Shown here in pieces: positions 1 through 9,139 of a DNA stretch of 64,000 bases. The stretch is taken from contig NZ_CP060388.1 in assembly GCF_014280435.1 (NCBI RefSeq), forward strand, positions 1,674,001-1,738,000, written 5' to 3'. The translations under genes were made by a program, and so were the position numbers. The stretch is from Sphingobium sp. KCTC 72723 (GTDB taxonomy: Bacteria; Pseudomonadota; Alphaproteobacteria; Sphingomonadales; Sphingomonadaceae). The number at the start of each line of letters is the position of its first letter. The stretch's first letter is position 1. The notes below the pieces were generated by a model, which was not told where the DNA came from, searched no databases, and was given only the letters and a program-made list of their open reading frames with translations.

Positions 1-2487
1 TGTCGCGAAAAGGTCCGTCACGGCGCGGTCGCCATCGGCGAACCGGAATGTTTCGACGTCCGACACAGTATCGGTGCCATCACTGTCCGGCCCTGCCCGC
101 AAGTCGGCGATCGTCAGCAAATCGCCCGACTGGCTGATCGCATAGTCGGCAAAATCCCCGCTGAAAATCGCGATGTCGGTGCCTTGGCCACCAAAGAGAA
201 CGTCGTCGCCGATGCCGCCCTGAAGCACGTCATCCCCATCGGTAAAATCGGATATGAAGGCAATATCGCTGATGAAGGCCAGTTGCTGGCTGCCAAGGCC
301 ATTGCTGTAGGCAATGCGGATCATATGTGCCGGTCCCTGCACCTCGACCAGGACCGATCCGTTTTGCGTGGCCGACGATTCATCGGAAGCCGGACCGGCA
401 GTCACAGTCTGGCCAGTGACGATGTCATCGCCCGCAGCGGTCAGCTTCACAGCAACGGACAGCCCCGCCGCATCGAACGCTTCCACCGACACTATGTCCT
501 GCCAACTTGCGCTGTCGATGTCGTTCAGCCGGAAACTGATGCCCGAAACATCGGCGTCATCGCCGCTCGCCGCCAATGAAAAGGCCAGGCTGACATCGGC
601 CACATTGGGCGCTCCGCCGGTCAGCATCAGCGCGGACGTCTGACCGAAGGGTTCGCCTGATACCGTATATTGCTGATAATCGACGATGATAGCCGACACC
701 AGAGCGCCCCGGTTCTCCACTGTGCCGCTGACCGTGATCCCGTTCGTGGTGCCGCTGAATGTTGGCCCTACGGCAGATTCCGGTGCGCCTATCTCGATCC
801 AGCGAAAACCGTCATACTCGACTGCCCCGCCCGGCAGGCCGCCGCCATAGAGCATGTCATTGCCAGCGCCACCGAACAGATCGTCGTCATTGGCCCCGCC
901 CATCAGCACGTCATTGCCCGCATCGCCGTGCAGCATGTCGTCGCCGCCCGCGCCCTGAAGATCGTCGGCACCGGCATCGCCATGCAACAGATCGTCGCCC
1001 AGACGACCGATGACCAGGTCATTTCCATCCCCGCCGTAAAGCGCGTCATTGCCCTCACCGCCATAAAGGCTGTCGGCACCGCCCCCGCCTTCGATCATAT
1101 CGTCCCCACCGATGCCCGCGATGGAATCGATGAAATCGGAACCGATGATGTCGTCAGCGCCACTCGTACCGAACAATGTTGCAAAGGTGACATCGACCGC
1201 CAGCGTGCGCACTATCGCCGTTCCATCGGTTACGCCATTGTCACGAATGGTCACGGTCAAGGTGATAAGCGGCTCGCTCTCGAAATCTATCGCAGCCCCG
1301 GCGCGCAGATAAATCTCCGTGCCGCTAATATAAAATCGGTCGGCGCCCGGCCCGTCCAACAGGATTTCATGGCCTTCGTTCAGCAAATCCTCGTCAACAA
1401 TCTGCACATTGGCGACAAGAATATCGGTCAAGCGGTTGCTATGTTCCGCGACACTTTGCGGGCCAGTGATATCGACGAACACGGGCAGTTCAGGCACATC
1501 ATCGGCAACAAAATAGAGCAGGTCGCCCAGCGCGTTGCCTTCGGGGTCGACATAGTCGACATAGACGTAAAATTCCTTGTAGAATTCATAGCTGGACTGC
1601 TCGGCAATCACCAATTGCCCCATGTCGTTCACGGCAAACAGGTCGTTCCTGATCTGATATTGGAATGCATCGTCGCCATAATAGGCATAGACGGTAATGT
1701 CCGTGATGTCCGGCAAGGCGCCGTCCGCGCTGCGCATCCCCAATTGGCCCACGACCGTCCCAACGACCATGTTTTCCGGCAGATAGGCGTCGATCGACAG
1801 GTTGCGACCGTCCAGCGTCAATCCGGTCGCGCCAGTCGATGCCAGTTCCGTGATAGAATAGCCGCCATCGGCGAAGATCGCATATTGCGGATTGAGGATC
1901 AGGTCGGTGCCATCCGGTCCGCCGGGCCTAAGGTCCGTGATCTGGACCTGCGCGGGCGTGGATTCCCCGCCATAACCGCCATATCCCCCGGACGACGCGG
2001 GCGTATAGACGATGCTGTAATCGCTGCGATTGCCGGAATAGGCGACCGTACCCCGATCGTAACTGTCGTCGCCTGCCGTCGCGACAAAGATATCCTGCAC
2101 GCCATCTGTGGCGACCGCTATGTCATCGCCATCGGTGCCATCGGTTCGCACCGCATAATTGGGCGCATCCGTAACCCCGATCAGGACGGGCGTATCCACG
2201 CTGTTACCATCCAAATCCGTCACGCGGATCGTCACGCTATAGGCGCCACCGGGAACATTGGCGTCCAGCACGGCACCCTGGGTCAGGCGCAGGCCATCGC
2301 CGGATATGAAAAACCGCCCGTCCGCATCGTCCAGCAAGGTATAGGTGAACATGTCCCCGGCATCGGCATCCGTCGCACTCAGGCGGGCGACGCGCAATCC
2401 GGAACGGGCGTCTTCGGACACGAATATCTGAGCCACGGACCCGTCAACGGTCAAGCTGTTTACAAGAAGATCGGTAGGTGCGGGCAT
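1..2487 (-). CDS. RTX/cadherin-like secreted protein, C-terminus beyond window edge
   Basis: The minus strand is open without a stop from an ATG at 2487 to the window edge (829 codons). A GGAG Shine-Dalgarno lies 7 bases before the ATG. Residues 1-110 resemble a cadherin-like fold, followed by other beta-rich segments. Residues about 440-540 are Gly/Asp-rich RTX nonapeptides (for example GGEGNDALYGGDGND), which bind calcium after secretion. A non-repetitive beta domain follows (about 545-745), then another RTX block (GGIGDDVLFGGQGTD near residue 760). RTX proteins of this type normally leave through a type I secretion system using a C-terminal signal, which is not visible here. No enzymatic domain is recognised, so a surface or adhesion role is inference. 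A long plus-strand frame over the same bases is its antisense shadow. Confidence 0.85.
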   Translation of the reverse strand, partial: MPAPTDLLVNSLTVDGSVAQIFVSEDARSGLRVARLSATDADAGDMFTYTLLDDADGRFFISGDGLRLTQGAVLDANVPGGAYSVTIRVTDLDGNSVDTPVLIGVTDAPNYAVRTDGTDGDDIAVATDGVQDIFVATAGDDSYDRGTVAYSGNRSDYSIVYTPASSGGYGGYGGESTPAQVQITDLRPGGPDGTDLILNPQYAIFADGGYSITELASTGATGLTLDGRNLSIDAYLPENMVVGTVVGQLGMRSADGALPDITDITVYAYYGDDAFQYQIRNDLFAVNDMGQLVIAEQSSYEFYKEFYVYVDYVDPEGNALGDLLYFVADDVPELPVFVDITGPQSVAEHSNRLTDILVANVQIVDEDLLNEGHEILLDGPGADRFYISGTEIYLRAGAAIDFESEPLITLTVTIRDNGVTDGTAIVRTLAVDVTFATLFGTSGADDIIGSDFIDSIAGIGGDDMIEGGGGADSLYGGEGNDALYGGDGNDLVIGRLGDDLLHGDAGADDLQGAGGDDMLHGDAGNDVLMGGANDDDLFGGAGNDMLYGGGLPGGAVEYDGFRWIEIGAPESAVGPTFSGTTNGITVSGTVENRGALVSAIIVDYQQYTVSGEPFGQTSALMLTGGAPNVADVSLAFSLAASGDDADVSGISFRLNDIDSASWQDIVSVEAFDAAGLSVAVKLTAAGDDIVTGQTVTAGPASDESSATQNGSVLVEVQGPAHMIRIAYSNGLGSQQLAFISDIAFISDFTDGDDVLQGGIGDDVLFGGQGTDIAIFSGDFADYAISQSGDLLTIADLRAGPDSDGTDTVSDVETFRFADGDRAVTDLFAT

Positions 2488-2592
2488 GGAACGACTCCGG
2501 GACAGAGGCTGTCAAGCGATCGGCGCGACCCGGATTTTGTTGCCGAAGCGATACAGAATGTCCGCCCGTTAAGCAAACGCCAAAGCGCTATA

Positions 2593-3804
2593 TTATCCTG
2601 CGCGCAGGAGCGACTGTCCCAAATCGACAATCGCGGTAGCGGGATCTTTGGAAAGGCGCGCACGAAAGGATGGCGCAGCGACGCGACACCGCTGCTGCAT
2701 CGCACCGTCGCTGGCTGCATCGATCAGGATAGATGCCAACGCTTCGGGCTGGCAACGGTCAGCCTCGCTTATGCCCACCATGATGCCCAACCCCCGTTGC
2801 GCCACCGCGCGGGCCGTCAGCCGCTTTTCGGCATCGTGCGGTAACAGGGCGATGGGCAGCCCGGCCGCCAGCGCAGAGGAAACCAGGCCGATCCCCCCCG
2901 CCGTCACGACCAGCCCTGCCAGACTGGCAATCTCAGCCGGTCGTAACGGCGCCTTTGCCAGCTCCACCCCGGCACGGCCCAGCGCCTGTGCGCCAGTCGC
3001 AGACATGCCCGGCATATAGGCAACGACTCGCCGCCCCCGCCCCGCGACGATTGCCAGCGCAGCTTCCAACGCATCGCTCCGCCCGCCCGCCCCGGCCGGA
3101 TGATAGACGAAGATCGCCTCCCCCCCTTTGGCCTGTCCCGTCGGGCCGGACAGCATTGGTGCCAGCACGGGCGCAACCCGGTCATCGGCATAGGGGTCAA
3201 GTTCTGCGAACACGCATGGGCAAAGCGCCTCTGCCTGCGCAATATCGCCCAGTCGTTGCAAGGGTGACCGCCCCAATCGGGCGATGGCATGGTTGACGAT
3301 GGCCAGCAGCGCCGCTTCCTCCACCACGGTCCTGTGGCCGGGGTCGAAAGCAGGAAAGCCCGGCAGGTGGGATGGCGGCACGGAAAATCCGGTGCCAACA
3401 GCGATGCGGGGAATTCGGCCCGCCGCCGCCAGTAGCGCGGCCGGGGCAAATTCGGCGATCAGCAAATCCGGCGCGACATCGGAAAACAGCCCCTCCCATG
3501 CGCGCAACAGATATTCCAACACCCCGGAATCAGCCATGCCGACCGCTGCCAATATATCGCCATAGCTATTTTGCACCGGCAAATGGGGCAGATCGCGCGT
3601 CAGCGTCAGCAGGCCGGGCCAAATGGGTGCCTGCCGCACGCGACCGGCTTCAGCCACGTCCCGTATCGCCCGCAAAGCGTCCGGCCGCTGGACCGCGAAG
3701 ATCAGGTCATGACCATTGGCGACCAATGCCCGGCCAATGGCACCCAATTTGGTCACATGGCCCAGGTTGCCGCCCAGTTCGGATGCCAATATTATCCGCG
3801 CCAT
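2593..3804 (-). CDS. GT-B fold glycosyltransferase (GT1/MGT-like)
   Basis: This 403-aa protein starts MARIILASELGGNLGHVTKL, a GT-B N-terminal pattern with a Gly-rich loop and a conserved His as in macrolide/UDP-glucuronosyl transferases. The C-terminal half has the nucleotide-sugar-binding signature region GGIGLVSSALAAGLPIALLP around residues 310-330, the place where GT1 enzymes have their HGG...E.L..G.P motif. Here the usual His-Gly-Gly is Ala-Gly-Gly, so the donor site is atypical. No membrane segment is obvious, so the enzyme is probably cytoplasmic. It lies between two RTX protein genes on the same strand with gaps of 105 and 152 bases. The acceptor is unknown; glycosylation of the neighbouring exoproteins is only a guess. 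Confidence 0.7.
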   Translation of the reverse strand: MARIILASELGGNLGHVTKLGAIGRALVANGHDLIFAVQRPDALRAIRDVAEAGRVRQAPIWPGLLTLTRDLPHLPVQNSYGDILAAVGMADSGVLEYLLRAWEGLFSDVAPDLLIAEFAPAALLAAAGRIPRIAVGTGFSVPPSHLPGFPAFDPGHRTVVEEAALLAIVNHAIARLGRSPLQRLGDIAQAEALCPCVFAELDPYADDRVAPVLAPMLSGPTGQAKGGEAIFVYHPAGAGGRSDALEAALAIVAGRGRRVVAYMPGMSATGAQALGRAGVELAKAPLRPAEIASLAGLVVTAGGIGLVSSALAAGLPIALLPHDAEKRLTARAVAQRGLGIMVGISEADRCQPEALASILIDAASDGAMQQRCRVAAPSFRARLSKDPATAIVDLGQSLLRAG

Positions 3805-3956
3805 GATGCCATTAAGCTGGTTTCCCCATTTCCCCGTGCAAGACCATGGTGCCTATCCCGACGGGACAGCACAAGTCGTATGACAATATGGCACAGGTCG
3901 GGCCGCCTTGGCCGATTGCAGGAGCGTCGTGCCGCCCCCGCAATCATGACTTCCAT

Positions 3957-6900
3957 TCAGAGCAGGAAATTTTCGGCAGAAAGGCTGCCGACATTCCCGA
4001 CATTGATCAGGAAATCGGTAAAGCCATCGCCTCCCACATCGCCAGCGACATAGATGTCGCCGCCGTCGACGAAATAGCGCAATTCACCGGCAGTCCCACT
4101 ATAGCGGCCATTGCGGATGAAGGTGAACGCGTCATCGCCTCCGCCCAAAATGGCGTCGATCCCGCTCAGGTCGATCATATCCTCGCCTGCCACGAAATCG
4201 GTGATCATATCGGTTTTCGTCTTGCCAGCGCTCAAATGATCCAGCGTCGCAAAGACGAACATGTCACTGCCCGCATTGCCGGTCAGTATGTCCGCGCCGC
4301 GTCCACCGACAAGCCTGTCATTGCCTGCGCCACCGATCAACGTATCGCGACCCTCACCGCCGTTCAGCACATCGTCGCCCGCACCGCCATCAATGATGTT
4401 GACGCCCTTGTCGCCGGTCAGCATGTCATCGAAACGCGACCCCACCAGATTTTCGATGCTGCGATATTTGTCGCCTGCCGCTTCCCCAGCATTGATGCCG
4501 ATCAGGAAGTTGGCGGTCACGCCGCTCGCGGCATCGGCATAGCTGGCCGTGTCGCTACCAGCATCGCCGAACATGATGTCGGCGCCTTGTCCGCCGTTCA
4601 GCACGTCGTCGCCCGCACCGCCACGCATCAGGTCATTGCCAGAACCGCCGGACAGGATGTTGTTGCGGACATCGCCGGACAGGCTGTTGTCGCCATCGTC
4701 GCCCCGCACGACCGAAACGGCAATGGCCCCCGGAGAACCCGTTTCGCTATTGCCTTGCACATTGGCGATGGTGAAAGCGCCATCGACATTCTGGGCTGCC
4801 AGATTGCTCAGCAGGACATTGTTCAAACCCTCTGCATTGTCGAAAGTGGCAAGTGTCGGGGTCGGCGTTGCTGCCCCGAACGTCACGTTCGCCATGACGG
4901 TGCCAGCGGCATCGAACAGAATGACGGCGTCGCCACCCCCGCTAAGGCCAATGCCCGATCCGGTGTAGCTGCCGAACCGTACACCGGCAGGCATCGTGCC
5001 GTCGAACCAGTTGGCCAGGAATGCGGCGCTGGTCGAAGCCAGGTTGTTGGTTTGGAGGAAGATGATGGACTCGCCCGCCGCAACGGTGGTGACACCGTTC
5101 AGAGTGACCGAACTGCCAAAATTGCTGGAGTCATCGTCGACGCGCCAGCCGGAAATGGTCACTGCGTCATCGCTGAAGTTGGTGATTTCGAACCAGTCCA
5201 CGCCGACCGGGCTGTCGCCGCTCGACCATGGTGCCACTTCGGTGATGCGAATGGCCGGACCAGTGCCTTCATTGACGATGTTGTTGACCGCCAGCAGATA
5301 ATCGACGCTGGCATCCGGCGTCGTGCCGACCGTAGGATCATCGACGGTGACGGAAACCGCGTAGCTGGCCTTGCTCTCGAAATCGAGGGCCGTGCCAGCC
5401 TTCAGGTAAAGGCCCATAGCGTCCACTTCGAAGAAAGCGGCATCCGTCCCGGTCAGGCCAAATGCGTTGGTGCCAAGGCCATCGTCGGCAACGGCGACAT
5501 CGGCAACCTTGATCCGCGCCAGCGTGCTGCTGTTTTCATCAATTGCCGCGACGACATTGTCCAGGGCGATGGCAGTCGGTGCGGCATTGTCATCATTGAT
5601 GATGGTGACGATGGTGCCGGGCGATCCCGTCTCGGTCGTGCCAAGTAGGGTCGCGACCTGAAAGGCACCGTTGACGCCCGGACTGCTCAACATTGTAACC
5701 CCGGCATTGTTGATGCCCTGGCTATTGTCGAACGTCGCCAGCGCAGGCGGCGTGCTGGCCGAACCGAAGGAGATGTTCGCGCGCAGCATGTTGGTGGCGT
5801 CGTAGAGGTTGACCTGATCCCCGCCGGTACTCAGGCCAATGCCCGAACCGTCATAAGTGCCGATCTGTAGGCCAGTCGGCAAAGTCCCGCCGAACCAGGT
5901 GTCGACGAAGGCGGCGACGTCGGACGCATCGCCGTTGATGAAGATGACGGATTCGCCCGCACCGATGCTGCCGATGCCGTTCAGTGCGACGGCCGCGACG
6001 GGCGACTGCGAATTGTCATCGACCTTCCATCCGGCGACGTCGATCGCAAGGCCTGTGCTATTGGTGACTTCGAACCAGTCGGCACCTACCGGGCTGTCGC
6101 CACTGGCCCAGGGCGCGACTTCCGATACGAACAATTTGCCGACCGTGCCGGGCGAACCGATTTCCACCGTCGCCTGCGTCGTGGTGATCGCAAAGGCGCC
6201 GTTGGTGCCGCTTTCGCTCATCGTTATGATCGCGCCATTGTTGATGGCACCGGCATTGTTGAATGTCGCGAACGGGCTGGCCGTCGGGGATGCGCCGAAA
6301 CTGACACTGGCCTGCACTTCGCCTGCGGCGTTGAACAGGTTGACCTGGTCGCCGCCGGTGCTGAGGCCGATACCGCTGCCGGTATAGCTGCCGAACTGCA
6401 CACCGACAGGGGTCACGCCACCGAACCAGCTGTTGATGAACGCCGTCTTGGCAGCTTCCAGATTGCTGGTTTCAAAGAAGATCACGGATTCGCGCGCACC
6501 GATGCTGGTGATCCCGTTGAGCGCGCGCGCATTGCTGAATGCGGCGGAGTCATCGTCCACTTTCCAACCCGTGATGTCGACCGCAGCCGCACCATTATTG
6601 GTGACTTCGAACCAGTCGAAGCCGATCGGGCTGTTGCCGCTGGACCAGGGGGCGACTTCGGAAATGAACAGCGTCGGCGCGCTGCTTTCGTTCGCAATAT
6701 CGGACACGGTCAGCAGATAGTCGGCCGTGGCGTCGGGGCTGGTGCCGACATTGGCGTCGTCTACCGCGACGGTGACGGCATAGCTGGTTTTCGTCTCGAA
6801 ATCGAGGACGGTTCCGGCCTTCAGGTAAAGGCCCGTGCTGTCGATTTCGAAGATAGCCGCGTCGGCCCCGGACAGGCTCAACGCATTGACGCCGATGCCG

Positions 6901-7877
6901 TCGTCGGTGACGAGTATGTCGGCGACTTTGAAGCGCTGCGCCGTGCCGGTATTTTCCTCAACGATGGTCAGCGCATTGCCCAGCGCGATCGCACTCGGTG
7001 CTGCATTGGGGAAATCGGCCGGGGCATAGACCCACAGTTGCGGATGGTCGGCATCACCGCCGCCATTTTCATTGACCACATAGATGAAGCCGTTGCTATC
7101 GACCGTAATGCCTTCATGCTGCTGATCGCTGACGCCCAGCGGATTGCCTGCGTCCGTCTGGATGACCAACTGACTCAGGATATTTCCGGCGCGATCGACC
7201 TCTATGATCTTGCCTTCTTCCTGGCTGATGATCAGCAAGTTCGCGGCATCCGCCCCGCTGGCTTCCGACGCCAGGTTGGACAATGCGAATATGTCGGCCA
7301 CGTCCGACAGACCCAGCAGCGCGGGATCGAACAGATTGACCGCGTTTTCCGTGCTGGCCGATCCATTGCTCGCAATGTTGTTGGCGAAATCCAGCGTCGT
7401 CTGGAACACGCCGATCGGACTGGCTTCCTTGACGAAGATGAAGCCGCCGGTCAGCGGATCATAGGTCAGCCCTTCAAGCCCGATATTGGGCGAAAAAGTG
7501 CCAAGATTGACGACCTGCGCGTCATCCCGATCCTTGGTAGCGCCTGCCTCATAGGTTATCAGGACGGCATTGCGGTCGCGTTCCTCGGTAAAGACGAACT
7601 GGCCACCCCCGATATAGGTAATGCCTTCCGGATCGTAGAAAGCCGTGCCTTGCGGGCTGCTGCCTGCCCCCAGCGTCATCGTGCTGATCAACTGGCCGGT
7701 CTTGCTGACTTCCGTGATCGAACGCCCGCCATCGCCAATGAGGAACAGGGTGCCGCTATCCCAATTATAGGCCACACCGGACGCTTCCTGCCCCAGCAAG
7801 TTGCCGGTCGACGCCGTCGTGCGGGTGGGTTCAGGCAGGTCATAGCGACCGACGCGGACGTAATTCGAAAGATCCAT
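3957..7877 (-). CDS. Multidomain RTX protein: SdiA-regulated-like propeller, cadherin-like and lamin-tail domains
   Basis: This 1306-aa protein starts at the ATG at 7877 (MDLSNYVRVG), chosen because GGAG lies 6 bases upstream; an in-frame start 48 bases earlier has no such site. Residues 1-290 resemble the SdiA-regulated/esterase-like phytase propeller (EGITYIGGGQFVFTEE, HEGITVDSNGFIYVVNE). A cadherin-like module follows (about 292-395), then two lamin-tail-like repeats sharing FISEVAPW and DWFEVTN (about 395-740), a second cadherin-like module (about 757-865) and a third lamin-tail repeat (about 865-1040). Residues 1055-1240 hold RTX nonapeptides (GGAGDDVLNGGQGADIMFG), and the last 70 residues look like a type I secretion C-terminus. 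The function is not known. Modular repeats and RTX suggest an extracellular adhesin-like or calcium-stabilised protein. Confidence 0.85.
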   Translation of the reverse strand: MDLSNYVRVGRYDLPEPTRTTASTGNLLGQEASGVAYNWDSGTLFLIGDGGRSITEVSKTGQLISTMTLGAGSSPQGTAFYDPEGITYIGGGQFVFTEERDRNAVLITYEAGATKDRDDAQVVNLGTFSPNIGLEGLTYDPLTGGFIFVKEASPIGVFQTTLDFANNIASNGSASTENAVNLFDPALLGLSDVADIFALSNLASEASGADAANLLIISQEEGKIIEVDRAGNILSQLVIQTDAGNPLGVSDQQHEGITVDSNGFIYVVNENGGGDADHPQLWVYAPADFPNAAPSAIALGNALTIVEENTGTAQRFKVADILVTDDGIGVNALSLSGADAAIFEIDSTGLYLKAGTVLDFETKTSYAVTVAVDDANVGTSPDATADYLLTVSDIANESSAPTLFISEVAPWSSGNSPIGFDWFEVTNNGAAAVDITGWKVDDDSAAFSNARALNGITSIGARESVIFFETSNLEAAKTAFINSWFGGVTPVGVQFGSYTGSGIGLSTGGDQVNLFNAAGEVQASVSFGASPTASPFATFNNAGAINNGAIITMSESGTNGAFAITTTQATVEIGSPGTVGKLFVSEVAPWASGDSPVGADWFEVTNSTGLAIDVAGWKVDDNSQSPVAAVALNGIGSIGAGESVIFINGDASDVAAFVDTWFGGTLPTGLQIGTYDGSGIGLSTGGDQVNLYDATNMLRANISFGSASTPPALATFDNSQGINNAGVTMLSSPGVNGAFQVATLLGTTETGSPGTIVTIINDDNAAPTAIALDNVVAAIDENSSTLARIKVADVAVADDGLGTNAFGLTGTDAAFFEVDAMGLYLKAGTALDFESKASYAVSVTVDDPTVGTTPDASVDYLLAVNNIVNEGTGPAIRITEVAPWSSGDSPVGVDWFEITNFSDDAVTISGWRVDDDSSNFGSSVTLNGVTTVAAGESIIFLQTNNLASTSAAFLANWFDGTMPAGVRFGSYTGSGIGLSGGGDAVILFDAAGTVMANVTFGAATPTPTLATFDNAEGLNNVLLSNLAAQNVDGAFTIANVQGNSETGSPGAIAVSVVRGDDGDNSLSGDVRNNILSGGSGNDLMRGGAGDDVLNGGQGADIMFGDAGSDTASYADAASGVTANFLIGINAGEAAGDKYRSIENLVGSRFDDMLTGDKGVNIIDGGAGDDVLNGGEGRDTLIGGAGNDRLVGGRGADILTGNAGSDMFVFATLDHLSAGKTKTDMITDFVAGEDMIDLSGIDAILGGGDDAFTFIRNGRYSGTAGELRYFVDGGDIYVAGDVGGDGFTDFLINVGNVGSLSAENFLL

Positions 7878-8016
7878 GGAAAACTCCGAAGCATTGCGGT
7901 GGCATGTTATTCGGAGAATCGGCATGAAATACCCAATTCCACTTTACATCTTTGGAACTGAGAATCTGGTTATTTCCCCGTTAATCCCATCATCTAGGCA
8001 ATCAAAATGACGCTTA

Positions 8017-8951
8017 GAGGCTGACTCATAAAGAAGCGTTTTGATTACAGTCGCGTGCGATTCTGCGGGTGATTTGGTTGACGGATGCGATGAAAAGCCA
8101 GGTGGTGGCGCTTTCGATGGTTCGCTCGAAGTCCTTGGCGAGGCGGCGGTTGCGGTTCAGCCATGCGATTGTCCGCTCGACTACCCAGCGGCGTGGCAGA
8201 AGCTTGAAGCCCTTGGCGGCGTCGGAGCGCTTAATTATGTCCAAGGTCCATGTGCCGATTTTGGTGAGCGCGGTGCGCAGTTTGTCCCCGGCATATCCCC
8301 CATCGGCGAAGACGTGACGCAACCACGGGAAGGTTTGGCGGATGCTGGCAAGGACGTCAGGCGCACCGTCGCGATCCTGGATATCGGCGGTGTGAACGAT
8401 GGCACCGACCAGCAGGCCCTGCGTGTCTGTGACGATGTGCCGTTTGCGACCCTTGATCTTCTTGCCCGCGTCAAAGCCCCGTGGGCCGCCACTTTCTGTC
8501 GTTTTCACACTTTGGCTATCGATGACACCCGCGCTGGGAGAAGCTTCCCGACCCATCGCTTCACGTGCCATTAGCAGCAGGGCGTGGTTGATCGATTTCC
8601 ACACACCCATTGCGCTCCATCGGTAGAAATAATGCTGTACAGTGGTCATGGGCGGAAATAGCCCTGGCGGCAGCATCCGCCACGGCAGGCCGCCCCGAAG
8701 CAGATAAAGGATCGCCTCGACAATCTGCCGGTAATCCCAAACTGGCGGACGACCGAGCTTCGAACGCGGTGGGAGCAGCGGTTCCAAAATCGCCCATTCC
8801 GCGTCAGTCAGATCACTTGGCAAAAGCAGTTCGGCTCTGGCATACTGCCGCCGGGTGGTGTCGGTCCACATGTGTCACTCCGTCGTCGTTTCGCAACTCC
8901 GACTGAATCACATCTCGCTGATATCACCCAACTTCTTTTTCGGTCAGCCTC
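8017..8951 (-). mobile_element. IS5-family insertion sequence (IS1031-type target), complete
   Basis: A 935-bp element has imperfect terminal inverted repeats that start GAGGCTGAC at 8017 and end GTCAGCCTC at 8951; the outer 21 bases agree at about 17 positions. It is flanked by TTA at 8014-8016 and 8952-8954, a 3-bp TNA target duplication typical of the IS1031-like branch of IS5. It carries one intact transposase gene. It lies between the promoter side of the RTX gene at 3957-7877 and the SOS box of imuA. Confidence 0.9.
8026..8871 (-). CDS. IS5-family DDE transposase
   Basis: This 281-aa intact transposase contains the IS5 N-terminal block (LTDAEWAILEPLLPP, GRPPVWDYRQIVEAILYLLR) and an RNase-H-fold DDE core. 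The core shows D in GVIDSQSVKT, D in VFADGGYAGD, and E in RRWVVERTIAWLNR. GGAG lies 8 bases before the ATG at 8871. It occupies nearly all of the element between the inverted repeats. With intact motifs and matched ends it is probably still able to transpose. Confidence 0.93.
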   Translation of the reverse strand: MWTDTTRRQYARAELLLPSDLTDAEWAILEPLLPPRSKLGRPPVWDYRQIVEAILYLLRGGLPWRMLPPGLFPPMTTVQHYFYRWSAMGVWKSINHALLLMAREAMGREASPSAGVIDSQSVKTTESGGPRGFDAGKKIKGRKRHIVTDTQGLLVGAIVHTADIQDRDGAPDVLASIRQTFPWLRHVFADGGYAGDKLRTALTKIGTWTLDIIKRSDAAKGFKLLPRRWVVERTIAWLNRNRRLAKDFERTIESATTWLFIASVNQITRRIARDCNQNASL

Positions 8952-9122
8952 TTAGATGACAATCGCTATGCAGCAGCGTGAAACTGGGACGGGCGATCGC
9001 ATCCGGCACGCGGACAGGGTCGCAAGCTCATGGCATGATCGGCCACAATCCTCGGCGCGACCCCCTCCCCTGCGCAATCCAGCATGGCTGCATATTTTGC
9101 TCGGTGGTGCAGGGCGCGATTA

Positions 9123-9137
9123 GAACATATAGTGAAC
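9123..9137 (+). promoter_or_regulatory. LexA (SOS) box of imuA-imuB-dnaE2
   Basis: The sequence reads GAAC, seven bases, GAAC (9123-9126 and 9134-9137). This is the reverse complement of the alphaproteobacterial SOS box GTTC-N7-GTTC. It ends 2 bases before the imuA ATG at 9140, so LexA bound here would cover the transcription or translation start. The mutasome operon is a known SOS target in this class. Confidence 0.88.
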
Positions 9138-9139
9138 AT

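Noticed and set aside
670..2844. Plus-strand open frame of 724 codons
   Set aside because: It is the antisense of the RTX gene. The translation is rich in repeated HVIA/QHV patterns that mirror GGxGxD repeats read backwards, and the minus strand is open throughout with a good ribosome site.
3846..5648. Plus-strand open frame of 600 codons
   Set aside because: Antisense shadow of the second RTX protein; same mirrored repeat pattern.
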